24,995 bases of DNA from Lachnospiraceae bacterium. Lineage in GTDB: Bacteria; Bacillota; Clostridia; Lachnospirales; Lachnospiraceae. The stretch covers positions 1-24,995 of the forward strand of contig JAJPZP010000065.1 in assembly GCA_021204285.1 (NCBI GenBank). Reading direction: 5' to 3'. This document shows positions 1 to 7,296 of this stretch, one piece after another. The position numbers and the translations under genes are program-made. Position 1 is the first letter of the stretch; every line of letters begins with the position of its first letter. The notes under the pieces are model-generated. The model worked only from the letters and a program-made list of their open reading frames with translations, was not told where the DNA came from and did not search any database.

Positions 1-1
1 G

Positions 2-673
2 ATCGATACGGTCGTATTTTTCCAGATCACGGACCCGAAGCTCTTCGCCTATGGCGTGGAGAACCCGATTATGGCGATCGAGAATCTGACCGCTACGACG
101 CTGCGTAATATCATCGGTGACCTGGAGCTTGACCAGACGCTGACATCCCGCGAGACGATCAACACCAAGATGCGCGCGTCTCTCGACGTTGCGACCGATC
201 CCTGGGGCATCAAGGTGAACCGCGTCGAGCTGAAGAACATCATCCCACCGGCGGCGATTCAGGATGCGATGGAGAAGCAGATGAAGGCGGAGCGCGAGCG
301 CCGTGAGGCGATTCTACGGGCCGAGGGCGAGAAGAAATCCACGATCCTGGTGGCCGAAGGCCATAAGGAGTCCGCAATTCTGGACGCGGAGGCGGAGAAG
401 CAGGCCGCGATCCTGAAGGCCGAGGCACAGAAGGAGAAGATGATCAAGGAAGCCGAGGGCCAGGCGGAAGCGATTATCAAGGTTCAGCAGGCGAATGCGG
501 ACGGCCTTCGCTTCCTGAAAGAGGTCGGCGCCGATGAGTCAGTCATCCAGCTCAAGAGCCTGGAGGCCTTTGCAAAGGCCGCAGATGGTCAGGCGACAGA
601 GATCATCATCCCCTCGGAGATTCAGAAGCTGGCCGGGCTGGTTACCTCCGTCGCTGAGGTGGCGAAGGAGTAA
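2..673 (+). CDS. SPFH/band-7 domain protein, 3' part (5' end outside window)
   Basis: An open frame runs in from the window edge (frame 2) to TAA at 671-673, giving about 223 residues of the C-terminal part. The visible start reads IDTVVFFQITDPKLFAYGVENP, typical of the middle of an SPFH (stomatin/prohibitin/flotillin) domain. It is followed by the conserved stretch around WGIKVNRVELKNI and then a long Ala/Glu/Lys-rich coiled coil with repeated AEGxK and AEAxK units. The family (paraslipin/QmcA-like) is membrane-anchored by an N-terminal segment and forms oligomeric scaffolds, but that anchor is upstream of the window. The internal ATG at 56 is not a real start because homologous sequence continues before it. 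An NfeD partner is often adjacent in this family, but none can be seen here. Family assignment is firm; the cellular role is not. Confidence 0.9.
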   Translation: MDTVVFFQITDPKLFAYGVENPIMAIENLTATTLRNIIGDLELDQTLTSRETINTKMRASLDVATDPWGIKVNRVELKNIIPPAAIQDAMEKQMKAERERREAILRAEGEKKSTILVAEGHKESAILDAEAEKQAAILKAEAQKEKMIKEAEGQAEAIIKVQQANADGLRFLKEVGADESVIQLKSLEAFAKAADGQATEIIIPSEIQKLAGLVTSVAEVAKE

Positions 674-693
674 GGCTTTAAACAGGAATATCC

Positions 694-723
694 GGGCTGG
701 CGCTCTTTACCTGGCGCCAGCCC
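694..723 (+). terminator. Perfect 10-bp hairpin between the SPFH gene and argF
   Basis: GGGCTGGCGC (694-703) is exactly complementary to GCGCCAGCCC (714-723), with a 10-nt loop. The stem is very stable and sits 20 nt after the upstream stop. The following bases (gtctact) hold no real T run, so it may be a weak or factor-assisted terminator, or a 3' end stabiliser. Confidence 0.55.
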
Positions 724-751
724 GTCTACTATGCAGGAGGAAAGATAAGAG

Positions 752-1738
752 ATGGATTTAAAAGGAAGAAATTTTCTGAAGCTTTTGGACTACACGCCGG
801 AGGAGATTGCGTATCTCCTCGACCTTGCGGCTGAACTGAAGGAAAAGAAGAAGAAGGGTATCCCGATAGACACATTGCATGGAAGGAATGTGGCGCTGAT
901 CTTTGAAAAGACGAGTACACGGACCCGCTGTTCTTTTGAGGTGGCGGCACATGACCTTGGAATGGGGACGACCTATCTCGACCCGTCGGGTTCTCAGATC
1001 GGAAAGAAGGAGAGTATTGCGGACACGGCGCGTGTACTCGGAAGAATGTATGAGGGTATTGAGTACCGGGGATTCGGGCAGGAGATTGTGGAGGAGCTTG
1101 CGAAGTATGCGGGCGTTCCGGTCTGGAACGGCCTGACGAATGAGTTTCACCCGACGCAGATTCTCGCGGACATGCTGACAATTCGCGAGCATTTCGGTTC
1201 CCTGAATGTTAAGCTTGTCTACATGGGCGATGCCCGTTATAACATGGGAAATTCCTGGATGGTCGGTTGCGCGAAGATGGGTATGGACTTCACCGCCTGC
1301 GCACCGAAGAAGTACTGGCCGTCTCCGGAACTGATCGCGCAGTGCCAGGAGATTGCGAAGGGGACAGGGGCAAAGATATCCTTTGAGGAGGATGTAAAGA
1401 AGGCAACGAAAGACGTGGATGTGATCTACACGGACGTCTGGGTATCGATGGGTGAGCCGGACGAGGTCTGGGAGGAGCGTATCCGGGAGCTTTTCCCGTA
1501 TCAGGTGAACGCTGCAGTTATGAAAAACGCCGGCCCGCAGGCGATCTTCCTGCACTGCCTTCCGTCCTTTCACGATCTGGGCACGGGAATTGGCCGTCAG
1601 ATCAATGAAAAGTTTCAGATCGATGCGATGGAGGTGACCGACGAGGTCTTTGAGTCGTCTCAGTCGCTGGTCTTTGAAGAAGCGGAGAACCGCATGCACA
1701 CGATTAAGGCGGTCATGGCGGCTACATTGGGTGCTTAA
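752..1738 (+). CDS. argF: Ornithine carbamoyltransferase
   Basis: This 328-residue protein transfers the carbamoyl group of carbamoyl phosphate to ornithine, giving citrulline (arginine synthesis, or in reverse the arginine deiminase pathway). Visible motifs are the carbamoyl-phosphate loop STRTR at residues 55-59, HPTQ about residue 131, the ornithine-side loop VSMG about residue 230, and HCLPSFHD near the C-terminus (the family norm is HCLPAFHD). The SMG loop separates it from aspartate carbamoyltransferase. The length is normal for the family. ATG 752 has AGGAGG at 735-740. No other arginine gene is adjacent, so anabolic (argF) and catabolic (arcB) roles cannot be distinguished by context. 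Confidence 0.95.
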   Translation: MDLKGRNFLKLLDYTPEEIAYLLDLAAELKEKKKKGIPIDTLHGRNVALIFEKTSTRTRCSFEVAAHDLGMGTTYLDPSGSQIGKKESIADTARVLGRMYEGIEYRGFGQEIVEELAKYAGVPVWNGLTNEFHPTQILADMLTIREHFGSLNVKLVYMGDARYNMGNSWMVGCAKMGMDFTACAPKKYWPSPELIAQCQEIAKGTGAKISFEEDVKKATKDVDVIYTDVWVSMGEPDEVWEERIRELFPYQVNAAVMKNAGPQAIFLHCLPSFHDLGTGIGRQINEKFQIDAMEVTDEVFESSQSLVFEEAENRMHTIKAVMAATLGA

Positions 1739-1756
1739 GGTCTGCGGAGCGCGGAT

Positions 1757-2026
1757 ATGAGATGGATTCTGGAAAAATATGAGAATATCTCCGTCTGGCT
1801 GAGCCTGTTCATCCTGGCTATGGCGGCAGTGGCGCTGACGGATGATACCTGGAGGCTTCGGAGCATGGCGCTGGCGTTCCTGGCGGGGACACTGCTGTTC
1901 GGACTTGGCGCGGCAAGAGGATGGCGGCTTGGCCACCGTCCGCAGGCTTTTGTGGAGATGGGGCTTACCGTCTGTACAGGTGCTGTGCTTGTGCTGCTTC
2001 TTTTGCATATGGGAGGATTTCTATGA
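1757..2026 (+). CDS. Small three-helix membrane protein of unknown function
   Basis: This 89-residue hydrophobic protein has three likely transmembrane segments at about residues 12-28, 36-53 and 69-87, with short charged loops (TDDTWRLR, RGWRLGHRP). It starts 18 nt after argF and its TGA overlaps the ATG of birA (ATGA at 2023-2026), so the two are translationally coupled. The ribosome binding site is weak (a GGAG at 1746-1749). No family is recognised. Coding status is supported by the coherent membrane pattern and the tight overlap, not by homology. Confidence 0.7.
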   Translation: MRWILEKYENISVWLSLFILAMAAVALTDDTWRLRSMALAFLAGTLLFGLGAARGWRLGHRPQAFVEMGLTVCTGAVLVLLLLHMGGFL

Positions 2027-3003
2027 GATCAGAACTGCTGAGGCTGTTGCGTCAGGCAGATGATTATGTCTCCGGGCAGCAGTTGTGCAGTCGTTTTGGC
2101 GTGTCCCGGACGGCTGTGTGGAAGGCGATTCGCCAGCTGCAGGAGGCGGGCTATGAGATTGACGCGGTGAACAATCGCGGATATCGTCTTCTGTCTGCGC
2201 CGAACCTGCTCACGGCAGATGAGATCAGAAGCCGTCTGTGTACCAGCTTTATGGGGCAGAACTGCATTTGCCTTAACAGCGTGGATTCCACGAATAATTA
2301 TGTCAAAAAGCTCGCGGAGGATGGAGCGGAGGAAGGAACGCTCGTACTCGCCGAGGAGCAGACCGGCGGCAAGGGACGCCGCGGACGCGCCTGGGCGACG
2401 CCGAAAGACAAAAATATCGCGATGTCGCTGTTGCTGCGTCCGAAGGTTCATCCGGCGCATGCTTCGCAGCTCACTCTGTTGATGGCGATGGCAGTCGGAA
2501 AGGCGATTCGCAGCTGCACCGGACTTGAAGCCGGGATCAAGTGGCCGAATGATATTGTTGTGAACGGTAGAAAGGTTTGCGGCATCCTGACGGAGATGAA
2601 CACCGAGGTGGATTATATCAATTATGTGGTCATCGGAACCGGTATCAATGTGAACCAGCGGGAGTTTTCCGGGGAGCTCAGCGGTATTGCAGGCTCTCTT
2701 TATCAGAATCTCGGGCAGGAGACGAGCCGGGCGGCGATCGTGGCGGCGAGCATGGACGAGCTGGAACGACTGTATGGAATTTTTCTGCAGACAGAAGATC
2801 TGTCTGCACTGAAGGATGAGTACAATCGGGTCTGTGTGAACTGCGGCCATGGAATTCGCGTTATGGAGCAGTCAGAGGCCTATACCGGGACGACGGAGGG
2901 AATCAATGGGCACGGAGAACTTGTCGTCCGGAAGGACAGCGGCGAGGAGGTACTCGTTTACGCGGGCGAGGTATCGGTAAGGGGACTCTACGGTTACACA
3001 TAG
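2023..3003 (+). CDS. birA: Bifunctional biotin-[acetyl-CoA-carboxylase] ligase / biotin operon repressor
   Basis: This is a 326-residue protein. It makes biotinyl-AMP and attaches biotin to the lysine of carboxylase carrier domains. The N-terminal helix-turn-helix is at about residues 4-57 (SGQQLCSRFGVSRTAVWKAI, then the wing NNRGYRLL), so it is the group II type that also represses biotin genes. The catalytic domain shows GGKGRRGR (115-122), the biotinyl-AMP loop, and KWPNDI (173-178) followed by GRKVCGILTE. A C-terminal SH3-like domain completes it. I chose ATG 2023, overlapping the upstream stop and preceded by GGGAGGA. The frame is open further upstream to 1921, but that region encodes the small membrane protein in another frame. 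Confidence 0.93.
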   Translation: MRSELLRLLRQADDYVSGQQLCSRFGVSRTAVWKAIRQLQEAGYEIDAVNNRGYRLLSAPNLLTADEIRSRLCTSFMGQNCICLNSVDSTNNYVKKLAEDGAEEGTLVLAEEQTGGKGRRGRAWATPKDKNIAMSLLLRPKVHPAHASQLTLLMAMAVGKAIRSCTGLEAGIKWPNDIVVNGRKVCGILTEMNTEVDYINYVVIGTGINVNQREFSGELSGIAGSLYQNLGQETSRAAIVAASMDELERLYGIFLQTEDLSALKDEYNRVCVNCGHGIRVMEQSEAYTGTTEGINGHGELVVRKDSGEEVLVYAGEVSVRGLYGYT

Positions 3004-3044
3004 CATCTGAAGATCGGAGAGCCTGGTGAAAGGAAGGAAAGTAG

Positions 3045-3377
3045 ATGTATCAGGAGCGTGTGACGCTCTGCGCGGCCAGTGCATACGAAAAAAAATATTA
3101 TCTGAATGAAGATTTTAAGGGACTTCCGCAGCAGATTCGCGATGAGCTGCAGATCATGTGCGTACTCTTTACGGAGGATGTGGGCGGTATCCTGACGCTT
3201 GTCTTTGATGAAGATGGCTCTCTGTTGCTGGAGGTGGAAGCGGATGAGGGTGATCTCCTCTACGACGATATTGGGAGCGAGCTGAAGATCCGGCAGATTA
3301 AGCGTGAGAAGAAGGAGCTTCTCCAGATTCTGGAGCTCTATTACAAAGTCTTTTTCGTCGGAGCGGATCTGGAATGA
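3045..3377 (+). CDS. Conserved hypothetical protein (possibly the DUF6145 family)
   Basis: This 110-residue soluble protein has alternating beta-rich (GGILTLVFDEDGSLLLEVEA) and helical C-terminal (IKREKKELLQILELYYKVFF) stretches. The start ATG 3045 follows AGGAAGG. Its TGA overlaps the dusB start (ATGA at 3374-3377), so the two are coupled. It resembles small proteins found beside dusB in Lachnospiraceae, and I recall DUF6145 as the family, with low certainty. No catalytic motif is visible and no function is proposed. Confidence 0.8.
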   Translation: MYQERVTLCAASAYEKKYYLNEDFKGLPQQIRDELQIMCVLFTEDVGGILTLVFDEDGSLLLEVEADEGDLLYDDIGSELKIRQIKREKKELLQILELYYKVFFVGADLE

Positions 3378-4336
3378 GAGGGGAACTTGCAATCGGCAAT
3401 GTGCGGCTTCCGAATAATCTGATTCTCGCACCGATGGCAGGCGTCACGGATCTGCCATTTCGCCTCCTCTGCAGGGAGCAGGGAGCAGGGCTGCTCTGCA
3501 TGGAGATGGTCAGTGCGAAGGCAATCTATTACCGGAACAAAAATACAGAGGCTTTGCTGACAGTTGACGAAAAAGAGCCACCGGTCTCACTGCAGCTCTT
3601 CGGCTCCGATCCGGATATCATGAGCGAGATGGCAAAACGCATCGAGGAGCGTCCGTTCTCGATTCTGGACATCAATATGGGCTGCCCGGTGCCGAAGGTT
3701 GTAAATAACGGCGAGGGCTCGGCTCTCATGAAAAATCCGAAGCTTGCCGGGGAGATCATTTCCCGGGTTGTACGTGCGATTAAAAAGCCGGTCACGGTGA
3801 AGATCCGCAAGGGCTTTGACGCGGCACATGAGAATGCAGTTGAGATTGCGCGGATCGCAGAAGATGCCGGAGCGGCGGCGGTCGCGGTACACGGCAGGAC
3901 ACGTGAGCAGTATTACAGCGGCAGGGCGGACTGGGAGATGATCCGCCGGGTGAAGGAGGCTGTGCATATTCCGGTTATCGGGAACGGCGACGTGGACTCG
4001 CCGGATGCGGCTCTGAAGATGCTCATGTCGACAGGCTGCGATGGAGTCATGATCGGCCGTGGCGCGCGCGGGAATCCCTGGATTTTTCATCAGATCCTGC
4101 ACCGGATGGAAACCGGGGAGGAGGAGAAAGCGCCGTCTTCCGCTGAGTTAAAGGAGATGATGCTGCGTCACGCGTGGATGCTTGCAGATTATAAGGGCGA
4201 ATATACAGGCATCCGGGAGATGCGCAAGCATGTTGCCTGGTACACAGCCGGTTATCCGAATTCCGCGAAGCTGCGTGCGCGTGTCAACGAGGCGGGGAGT
4301 CTCGAGGAGCTGGAGGAGCTGATTCGGGGGCTTTGA
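3374..4336 (+). CDS. dusB: tRNA-dihydrouridine synthase, DusB type
   Basis: This 320-residue FMN-dependent TIM-barrel enzyme reduces uridine in the tRNA D-loop to dihydrouridine. Seen in order are the FMN-binding N-terminus APMAGVTDLPFR, EMVSAKA, the catalytic-cysteine segment NMGCPVPKVVNNGEGSALM, VKIRKGF, AVHGRTREQYYSG, PVIGNGDV and the phosphate-binding GVMIGRGARGNPWIF. These match the DusB/NifR3 group. The length is typical. It starts inside the upstream stop (ATGA) and probably shares a transcript with the small hypothetical before it. Confidence 0.94.
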   Translation: MRGELAIGNVRLPNNLILAPMAGVTDLPFRLLCREQGAGLLCMEMVSAKAIYYRNKNTEALLTVDEKEPPVSLQLFGSDPDIMSEMAKRIEERPFSILDINMGCPVPKVVNNGEGSALMKNPKLAGEIISRVVRAIKKPVTVKIRKGFDAAHENAVEIARIAEDAGAAAVAVHGRTREQYYSGRADWEMIRRVKEAVHIPVIGNGDVDSPDAALKMLMSTGCDGVMIGRGARGNPWIFHQILHRMETGEEEKAPSSAELKEMMLRHAWMLADYKGEYTGIREMRKHVAWYTAGYPNSAKLRARVNEAGSLEELEELIRGL

Positions 4337-4419
4337 GTATGGTGTCATGTGCAGCGGATAGCGGCATAGGCAGTATTCAGGATCATATATATAAAAGAAA
4401 AATGATAAGGCGAAAGCCC

Positions 4420-4878
4420 ATGAATTTTTTCCGAAGATTATTCTTCCTGTGGAAAAAGGAGGAGCCCGAATCAGGGAAGGCGGATGATCTGCGGCGGACT
4501 TTTTTTGAGTACCGGGAGAAGGCGCCGGAGGTGCTGTGCTATCTTCGCCGTGAACGAAAAATCGCACGGCGTGATCTGGAACTGATCGTGATTGATAACG
4601 AGGAGGAGCCGGCCTGGCAGGTTTGTCACGTGCTTCAACGTCTGCTGCCGGAGATGAAGCTGCTGACGATTGTCACCGGACGGCAGGAGTATTTTTCCAG
4701 GCTGGCCCGGGATGCTTTTGAAGAATATGGCCTTCTCGTTGCCATGACTGCCGGGTATGGCGAAAAGCCGGCTGGAAATCTTGTGCTGGATCTGCGCGAC
4801 TGGGAAAAGCAGCTTACGATGCTTGGTGATATGAGCACGGAACAGCGCGTCGGAAAAGACCAGTTCAGCGAGGCGTGA
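4420..4878 (+). CDS. Hypothetical protein, 152 residues
   Basis: The frame runs to TGA at 4876-4878. I chose ATG 4420 because AAGG lies about 10 nt upstream and the product starts with a plausible amphipathic, basic N-terminus (MNFFRRLFFLWKK). ATG 4402 and the TTG overlapping dusB at 4333 are less likely. The middle (LELIVIDNEEEP, LLTIVTGRQEYFSRLA, NLVLDLRDWEK) reads like alternating strands and helices of a Rossmann-type fold. I recognise no family and no catalytic motif. It ends the housekeeping block just before a strong terminator. Confidence 0.75.
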   Translation: MNFFRRLFFLWKKEEPESGKADDLRRTFFEYREKAPEVLCYLRRERKIARRDLELIVIDNEEEPAWQVCHVLQRLLPEMKLLTIVTGRQEYFSRLARDAFEEYGLLVAMTAGYGEKPAGNLVLDLRDWEKQLTMLGDMSTEQRVGKDQFSEA

Positions 4879-4894
4879 GAAGCGACGTGTGGAA

Positions 4895-4937
4895 AAAGCC
4901 CCGGATCGGTTGATCTGCTCTGCCGGTCCGGGGTTTT
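4895..4937 (+). terminator. Strong intrinsic terminator
   Basis: An 11-bp stem pairs 4899-4909 (CCCCGGATCGG) with 4923-4933 (CCGGTCCGGGG), with one G-U pair and a 13-nt loop. It is preceded by an A run and followed by TTTT. It lies 20 nt after the stop at 4878 and isolates the downstream riboswitch promoter. Confidence 0.9.
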
Positions 4938-4963
4938 CCTGTGCTGTGAAAACAGGAAAGGAA

Positions 4964-4992
4964 TTGCAATTCCGGAGAGCTGATGCTATAGT
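4964..4992 (+). promoter_or_regulatory. Sigma-A-type promoter of the cobalamin block
   Basis: A -35-like TTGCAA (4964-4969) and a -10 TATAGT (4987-4992) are separated by exactly 17 bp. This places the transcription start near 4999-5001, right at the 5' edge of the cobalamin aptamer. It lies downstream of a terminator, so it is the only visible promoter for the block. Confidence 0.75.
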
Positions 4993-5000
4993 ATACGTTA

Positions 5001-5165
5001 ATCGCAGGTGTCGGCGGAGCGATTCGCCGGTGAAAAGGGAAACGGGTGAGAATCCCGCGCGAGACTCGTCACTGTATGCCGGGAGCGAGAGGCCAGATAC
5101 GCCACTGAGAGATTGGGAAGGCGGCCTCGATGTGATGATCGGCGAGCCAGGAGACCTGCCTGTGA
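5001..5165 (+). ncRNA. Cobalamin riboswitch aptamer
   Basis: The leader carries the hallmark blocks of the adenosylcobalamin-type aptamer in the right order: GCAGGT near 5004-5009 (P1 left side), CGCCGGTGAAAAGGGAA about 5035-5051, GGTGAGAATCCCGC, the CACTGT/GCCACTG core about 5081-5107, GGGAAGGC about 5114-5122, and the B12 box GCCAGGAGACCTGCC at 5146-5160. ACCTGC in the B12 box can pair with the 5' GCAGGT to close P1. Binding of B12 normally lowers expression of downstream biosynthesis and transport genes. It precedes an exported CbiK and the whole cobalamin block, a fitting target. Confidence 0.95.
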
Positions 5166-5240
5166 GGATGGGAGCGATGAGCTCCCCAGGCCACGAGTAA
5201 CTGGTCGCAAATGAAAAATTTCATTGCGTCCTCTTACGCC

Positions 5241-5276
5241 GTGCCCCCCAAAAACGGGAGGGCGCGTTTTAGTTTA
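5241..5276 (+). terminator. Terminator-like expression platform of the riboswitch
   Basis: GTGCCCCCC (5241-5249) pairs with GGAGGGCGC (5258-5266) with one C-A mismatch and a U-G pair, followed by TTTTAGTTTA (5267-5276). It lies between the aptamer and the CbiK ribosome binding site. Other possible hairpins upstream are GGGAGC/GCTCCC (5170-5186), an imperfect CGCAAATGAAA/TTTCATTGCG (5207-5228) and GCGT/ACGC (5226-5239). These could supply the anti-terminator, but I cannot determine the switch pairing by eye. Confidence 0.6.
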
Positions 5277-5309
5277 TGCCGAAAAGGCGAAAAAGAGGAG
5301 GAAAAGGAA

Positions 5310-6551
5310 ATGAAAAGGAAACTGGCAATGTTACTGGCGGGCGTCATGGTCTTCGGACTGCTGACGGGCTGCGGCAGCAGCACAACGACGGAGACGACGG
5401 AGGAGGTCGTCGAAGAGACGGAAGAGACCGAGGAAGCTGCAGAGGAAGAGGCCGCGGAGGAGACCGAAGAAGTCGACGCGGATCAGGCGGCCGCTGACGA
5501 GGTGGCGGCTCTGATCGACGCGATCTATGTACAGGAGTGGACCGAGGATACCGCAGATCAGTGCGCGGCGGCGAAGGCAGCCTGGGACGCACTGACCGAC
5601 GAGCAGAAGGAGCTGGTCGAGGGTGAGAACGCCGATCCGGATTACTTCGGAAGAGATACCGGCGACGCTTCCCTGGACGATGCGAGAAATCAGGATGATA
5701 TCGGAGAGAACGAGATTCTGGTTGTGAGCTTCGGTACTTCCTTCAATGACAGCCGTGTGACGGATATCAAGGGCATTGAGGATGCGCTGCAGGAGGCTTA
5801 TCCGGACTGGTCCGTGCGCAGAGCTTTCACGGCGCAGATTATCATCAACCACATCCTGGCGCGTGAGGGATATCAGATCGACAATATTGATCAGGCCCTG
5901 CAGCGCGCGGTCGACAATGGAGTGAAGAACCTTGTCGTACAGCCGACGCATCTGATGCACGGAGCGGAGTATGACGAGATGATGGAGGCGGTCGAGTCTT
6001 ACGCGGATCAGTTTGAGACGGTGTCCGTGGCGGAGCCGCTGCTCGGCGAGGTCGGTTCTGACGCGAGCGTGATCAATGAGGACAAGACCGCGGTTGCGGA
6101 GGCGGTTGTCGCCGCGGCGGTCGAGGATTCTGATTACGACAGCCTGGATGCGATGGCTGAGGACGGCACGGCGATTGTGCTGATGGGACATGGAACTTCC
6201 CATACCGCGAACGTGACCTATGACCAGATGCAGACGCAGATGGAGGAGCTCGGCTATGAGAATGTCTTCATCGGAACGGTAGAGGGCGAGCCGGAGGATA
6301 CGGAATGCTCGGTTGTAATTGAGAAGCTTGCGGAGGCAGGTTATACGAAGGTCATCCTTCGCCCGCTGATGGTGGTGGCCGGTGACCATGCGAACAACGA
6401 TATGGCCGGTGACGACGAGGATTCCTGGAAGAGCATGTTTGAGGCGTCCGGCAGCTTTGAAAGCATTGAGACGCAAATCGCGGGTCTTGGCCGCATCGAG
6501 GCAGTAGAGGCGCTCTATGTCGAGCACACGGCCGCGGCGATGGCGGAGTAA
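5310..6551 (+). CDS. cbiK: Exported lipoprotein sirohydrochlorin cobaltochelatase (CbiK type)
   Basis: This 413-residue protein comes first after the riboswitch. Residues 1-20 form a lipoprotein signal peptide with lipobox LTGC (Cys21). Residues 24-57 are an acidic Glu/Thr/Ala linker, and about 60-105 form a short helical module (AALIDAIY...AAWDALTDEQKELV) like those in Gram-positive surface proteins. From about 135 to the end is the chelatase domain: LVVSFGTSF, QPTHLMHG, MGHGTSH (His294), TVEGEP (Glu325) and VAGDHANNDMAGDDEDSWK (His360). The three metal ligands match the His-Glu-His set of Salmonella CbiK. The family inserts cobalt into sirohydrochlorin; a periplasmic CbiK is known in Desulfovibrio vulgaris. 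ATG 5310 is chosen because GAGGAGG lies upstream; ATG 5211 lacks a ribosome site and would bury the signal peptide. The odd point is an extracytoplasmic location for a normally cytoplasmic step. Confidence 0.92.
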   Translation: MKRKLAMLLAGVMVFGLLTGCGSSTTTETTEEVVEETEETEEAAEEEAAEETEEVDADQAAADEVAALIDAIYVQEWTEDTADQCAAAKAAWDALTDEQKELVEGENADPDYFGRDTGDASLDDARNQDDIGENEILVVSFGTSFNDSRVTDIKGIEDALQEAYPDWSVRRAFTAQIIINHILAREGYQIDNIDQALQRAVDNGVKNLVVQPTHLMHGAEYDEMMEAVESYADQFETVSVAEPLLGEVGSDASVINEDKTAVAEAVVAAAVEDSDYDSLDAMAEDGTAIVLMGHGTSHTANVTYDQMQTQMEELGYENVFIGTVEGEPEDTECSVVIEKLAEAGYTKVILRPLMVVAGDHANNDMAGDDEDSWKSMFEASGSFESIETQIAGLGRIEAVEALYVEHTAAAMAE

Positions 6552-6563
6552 GCCAGATGCAAG

Positions 6564-6600
6564 ATGCCGCAGAGTTCGCTGATGGCGGGCTCTGTGGCAT
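6564..6600 (+). repeat. Intercistronic 11-bp hairpin between cbiK and the next lipoprotein gene
   Basis: ATGCCGCAGAG (6564-6574) pairs with CTCTGTGGCAT (6590-6600) with a single G-U pair and a 15-nt loop. There is no T run after it, so read-through is expected. It could stabilise the cbiK mRNA end or tune expression of the downstream genes. The rest of the 124-nt gap shows nothing else clear. Confidence 0.5.
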
Positions 6601-6675
6601 ACGGATGGCCTGCACAGACGTGTGGACAACGGTTCTTTGCAGACGGAGATGCTGTAAGGACGGAGATGAGAATTT

Positions 6676-7287
6676 ATGAAAAGAGTGATTACTTTACTGG
6701 CTGCGTTTTTCCTCACAGCCGCGCTCTGCATCGGATGCGGCGGCAGCGCACAGGGAGAGAGCACGGCGGACACGGCCTCCGGGGAGGAGGTCGTGCCTGA
6801 CGAGGAATCCGGAGCAGCGGAGGAGAGCGTATCGGGTGAGGAATCCGCTGCGGAAGAAGAGACAGGGTCGGACGAAGTCGCCTCCGCGGAGGAGACGGCC
6901 GTCCAGGAAGCCGAACTGGAAGACGGCTTTTATCTGGCGGACTTTGACACGGACAGTTCGATGTTCCACGTCAATGAATCCTGCGACGGAAAGGGAACTC
7001 TGACGGTGGAGAATGGCGTGATGACGATCCATGTCTCGCTGGTGTCCAAAAACATTGTCAATCTCTATTATGGACTGGCGGAGGACGCACAGCAGGACGG
7101 CGCGGAGCTGATCGAGCCGACGCTCGACACCGTCACCTACAGCGATGGTTACACGGAGGAGGTCTACGGTTTTGACATTCCGGTACCGGCGCTGGATACG
7201 GAATACAATGTCGCGATCATCGGCACAAAAGACAACTGGTACGACCATACGGTCAGCGTGTCGAACCCTGAGATGCTGGTGGATTAA
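6676..7287 (+). CDS. Lipoprotein with acidic linker and NEAT-like beta domain
   Basis: This 203-residue exported protein has a signal peptide at residues 1-20 ending at Cys21 (ALCIGC, an imperfect lipobox because -3 is Cys). Residues 22-78 are an extremely acidic Glu/Ser/Ala linker. About 80-200 form a beta-rich domain opening DGFYLADFDTDSSMF, then GTLTVENGVMTIHVSL, YGFDIPVPALDTEY and WYDHTVSV. The order of these strands recalls NEAT (heme-binding, near-iron-transporter) domains, but the resemblance is by eye only. It sits in the riboswitch-controlled block between an exported chelatase and an ABC importer, which suggests a role in binding a metal or tetrapyrrole at the surface. GGACGGAG lies upstream of ATG 6676. 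Confidence 0.75.
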   Translation: MKRVITLLAAFFLTAALCIGCGGSAQGESTADTASGEEVVPDEESGAAEESVSGEESAAEEETGSDEVASAEETAVQEAELEDGFYLADFDTDSSMFHVNESCDGKGTLTVENGVMTIHVSLVSKNIVNLYYGLAEDAQQDGAELIEPTLDTVTYSDGYTEEVYGFDIPVPALDTEYNVAIIGTKDNWYDHTVSVSNPEMLVD

Positions 7288-7296
7288 TGTGATCAC

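Noticed and set aside
758..2008. Long minus-strand open frame opposite argF
   Set aside because: It mirrors argF; its product is rich in Arg, His, Leu and Pro with no recognisable domain, as expected for antisense shadows in GC-rich DNA.
1921..2022. Upstream extension of the birA frame to 1921
   Set aside because: The stretch overlaps the small membrane protein in another frame, is not homologous to BirA, and ATG 2023 has a good ribosome site.
5211..5309. In-frame ATG at 5211 extending CbiK by 33 residues
   Set aside because: No ribosome site before it, it lies in the riboswitch expression platform, and it would place 33 charged residues before the lipoprotein signal peptide.
5331..6773. 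480-residue minus-strand open frame opposite cbiK
   Set aside because: It is antisense to a well-supported chelatase gene, with Arg/His/Leu-rich composition and no motif.
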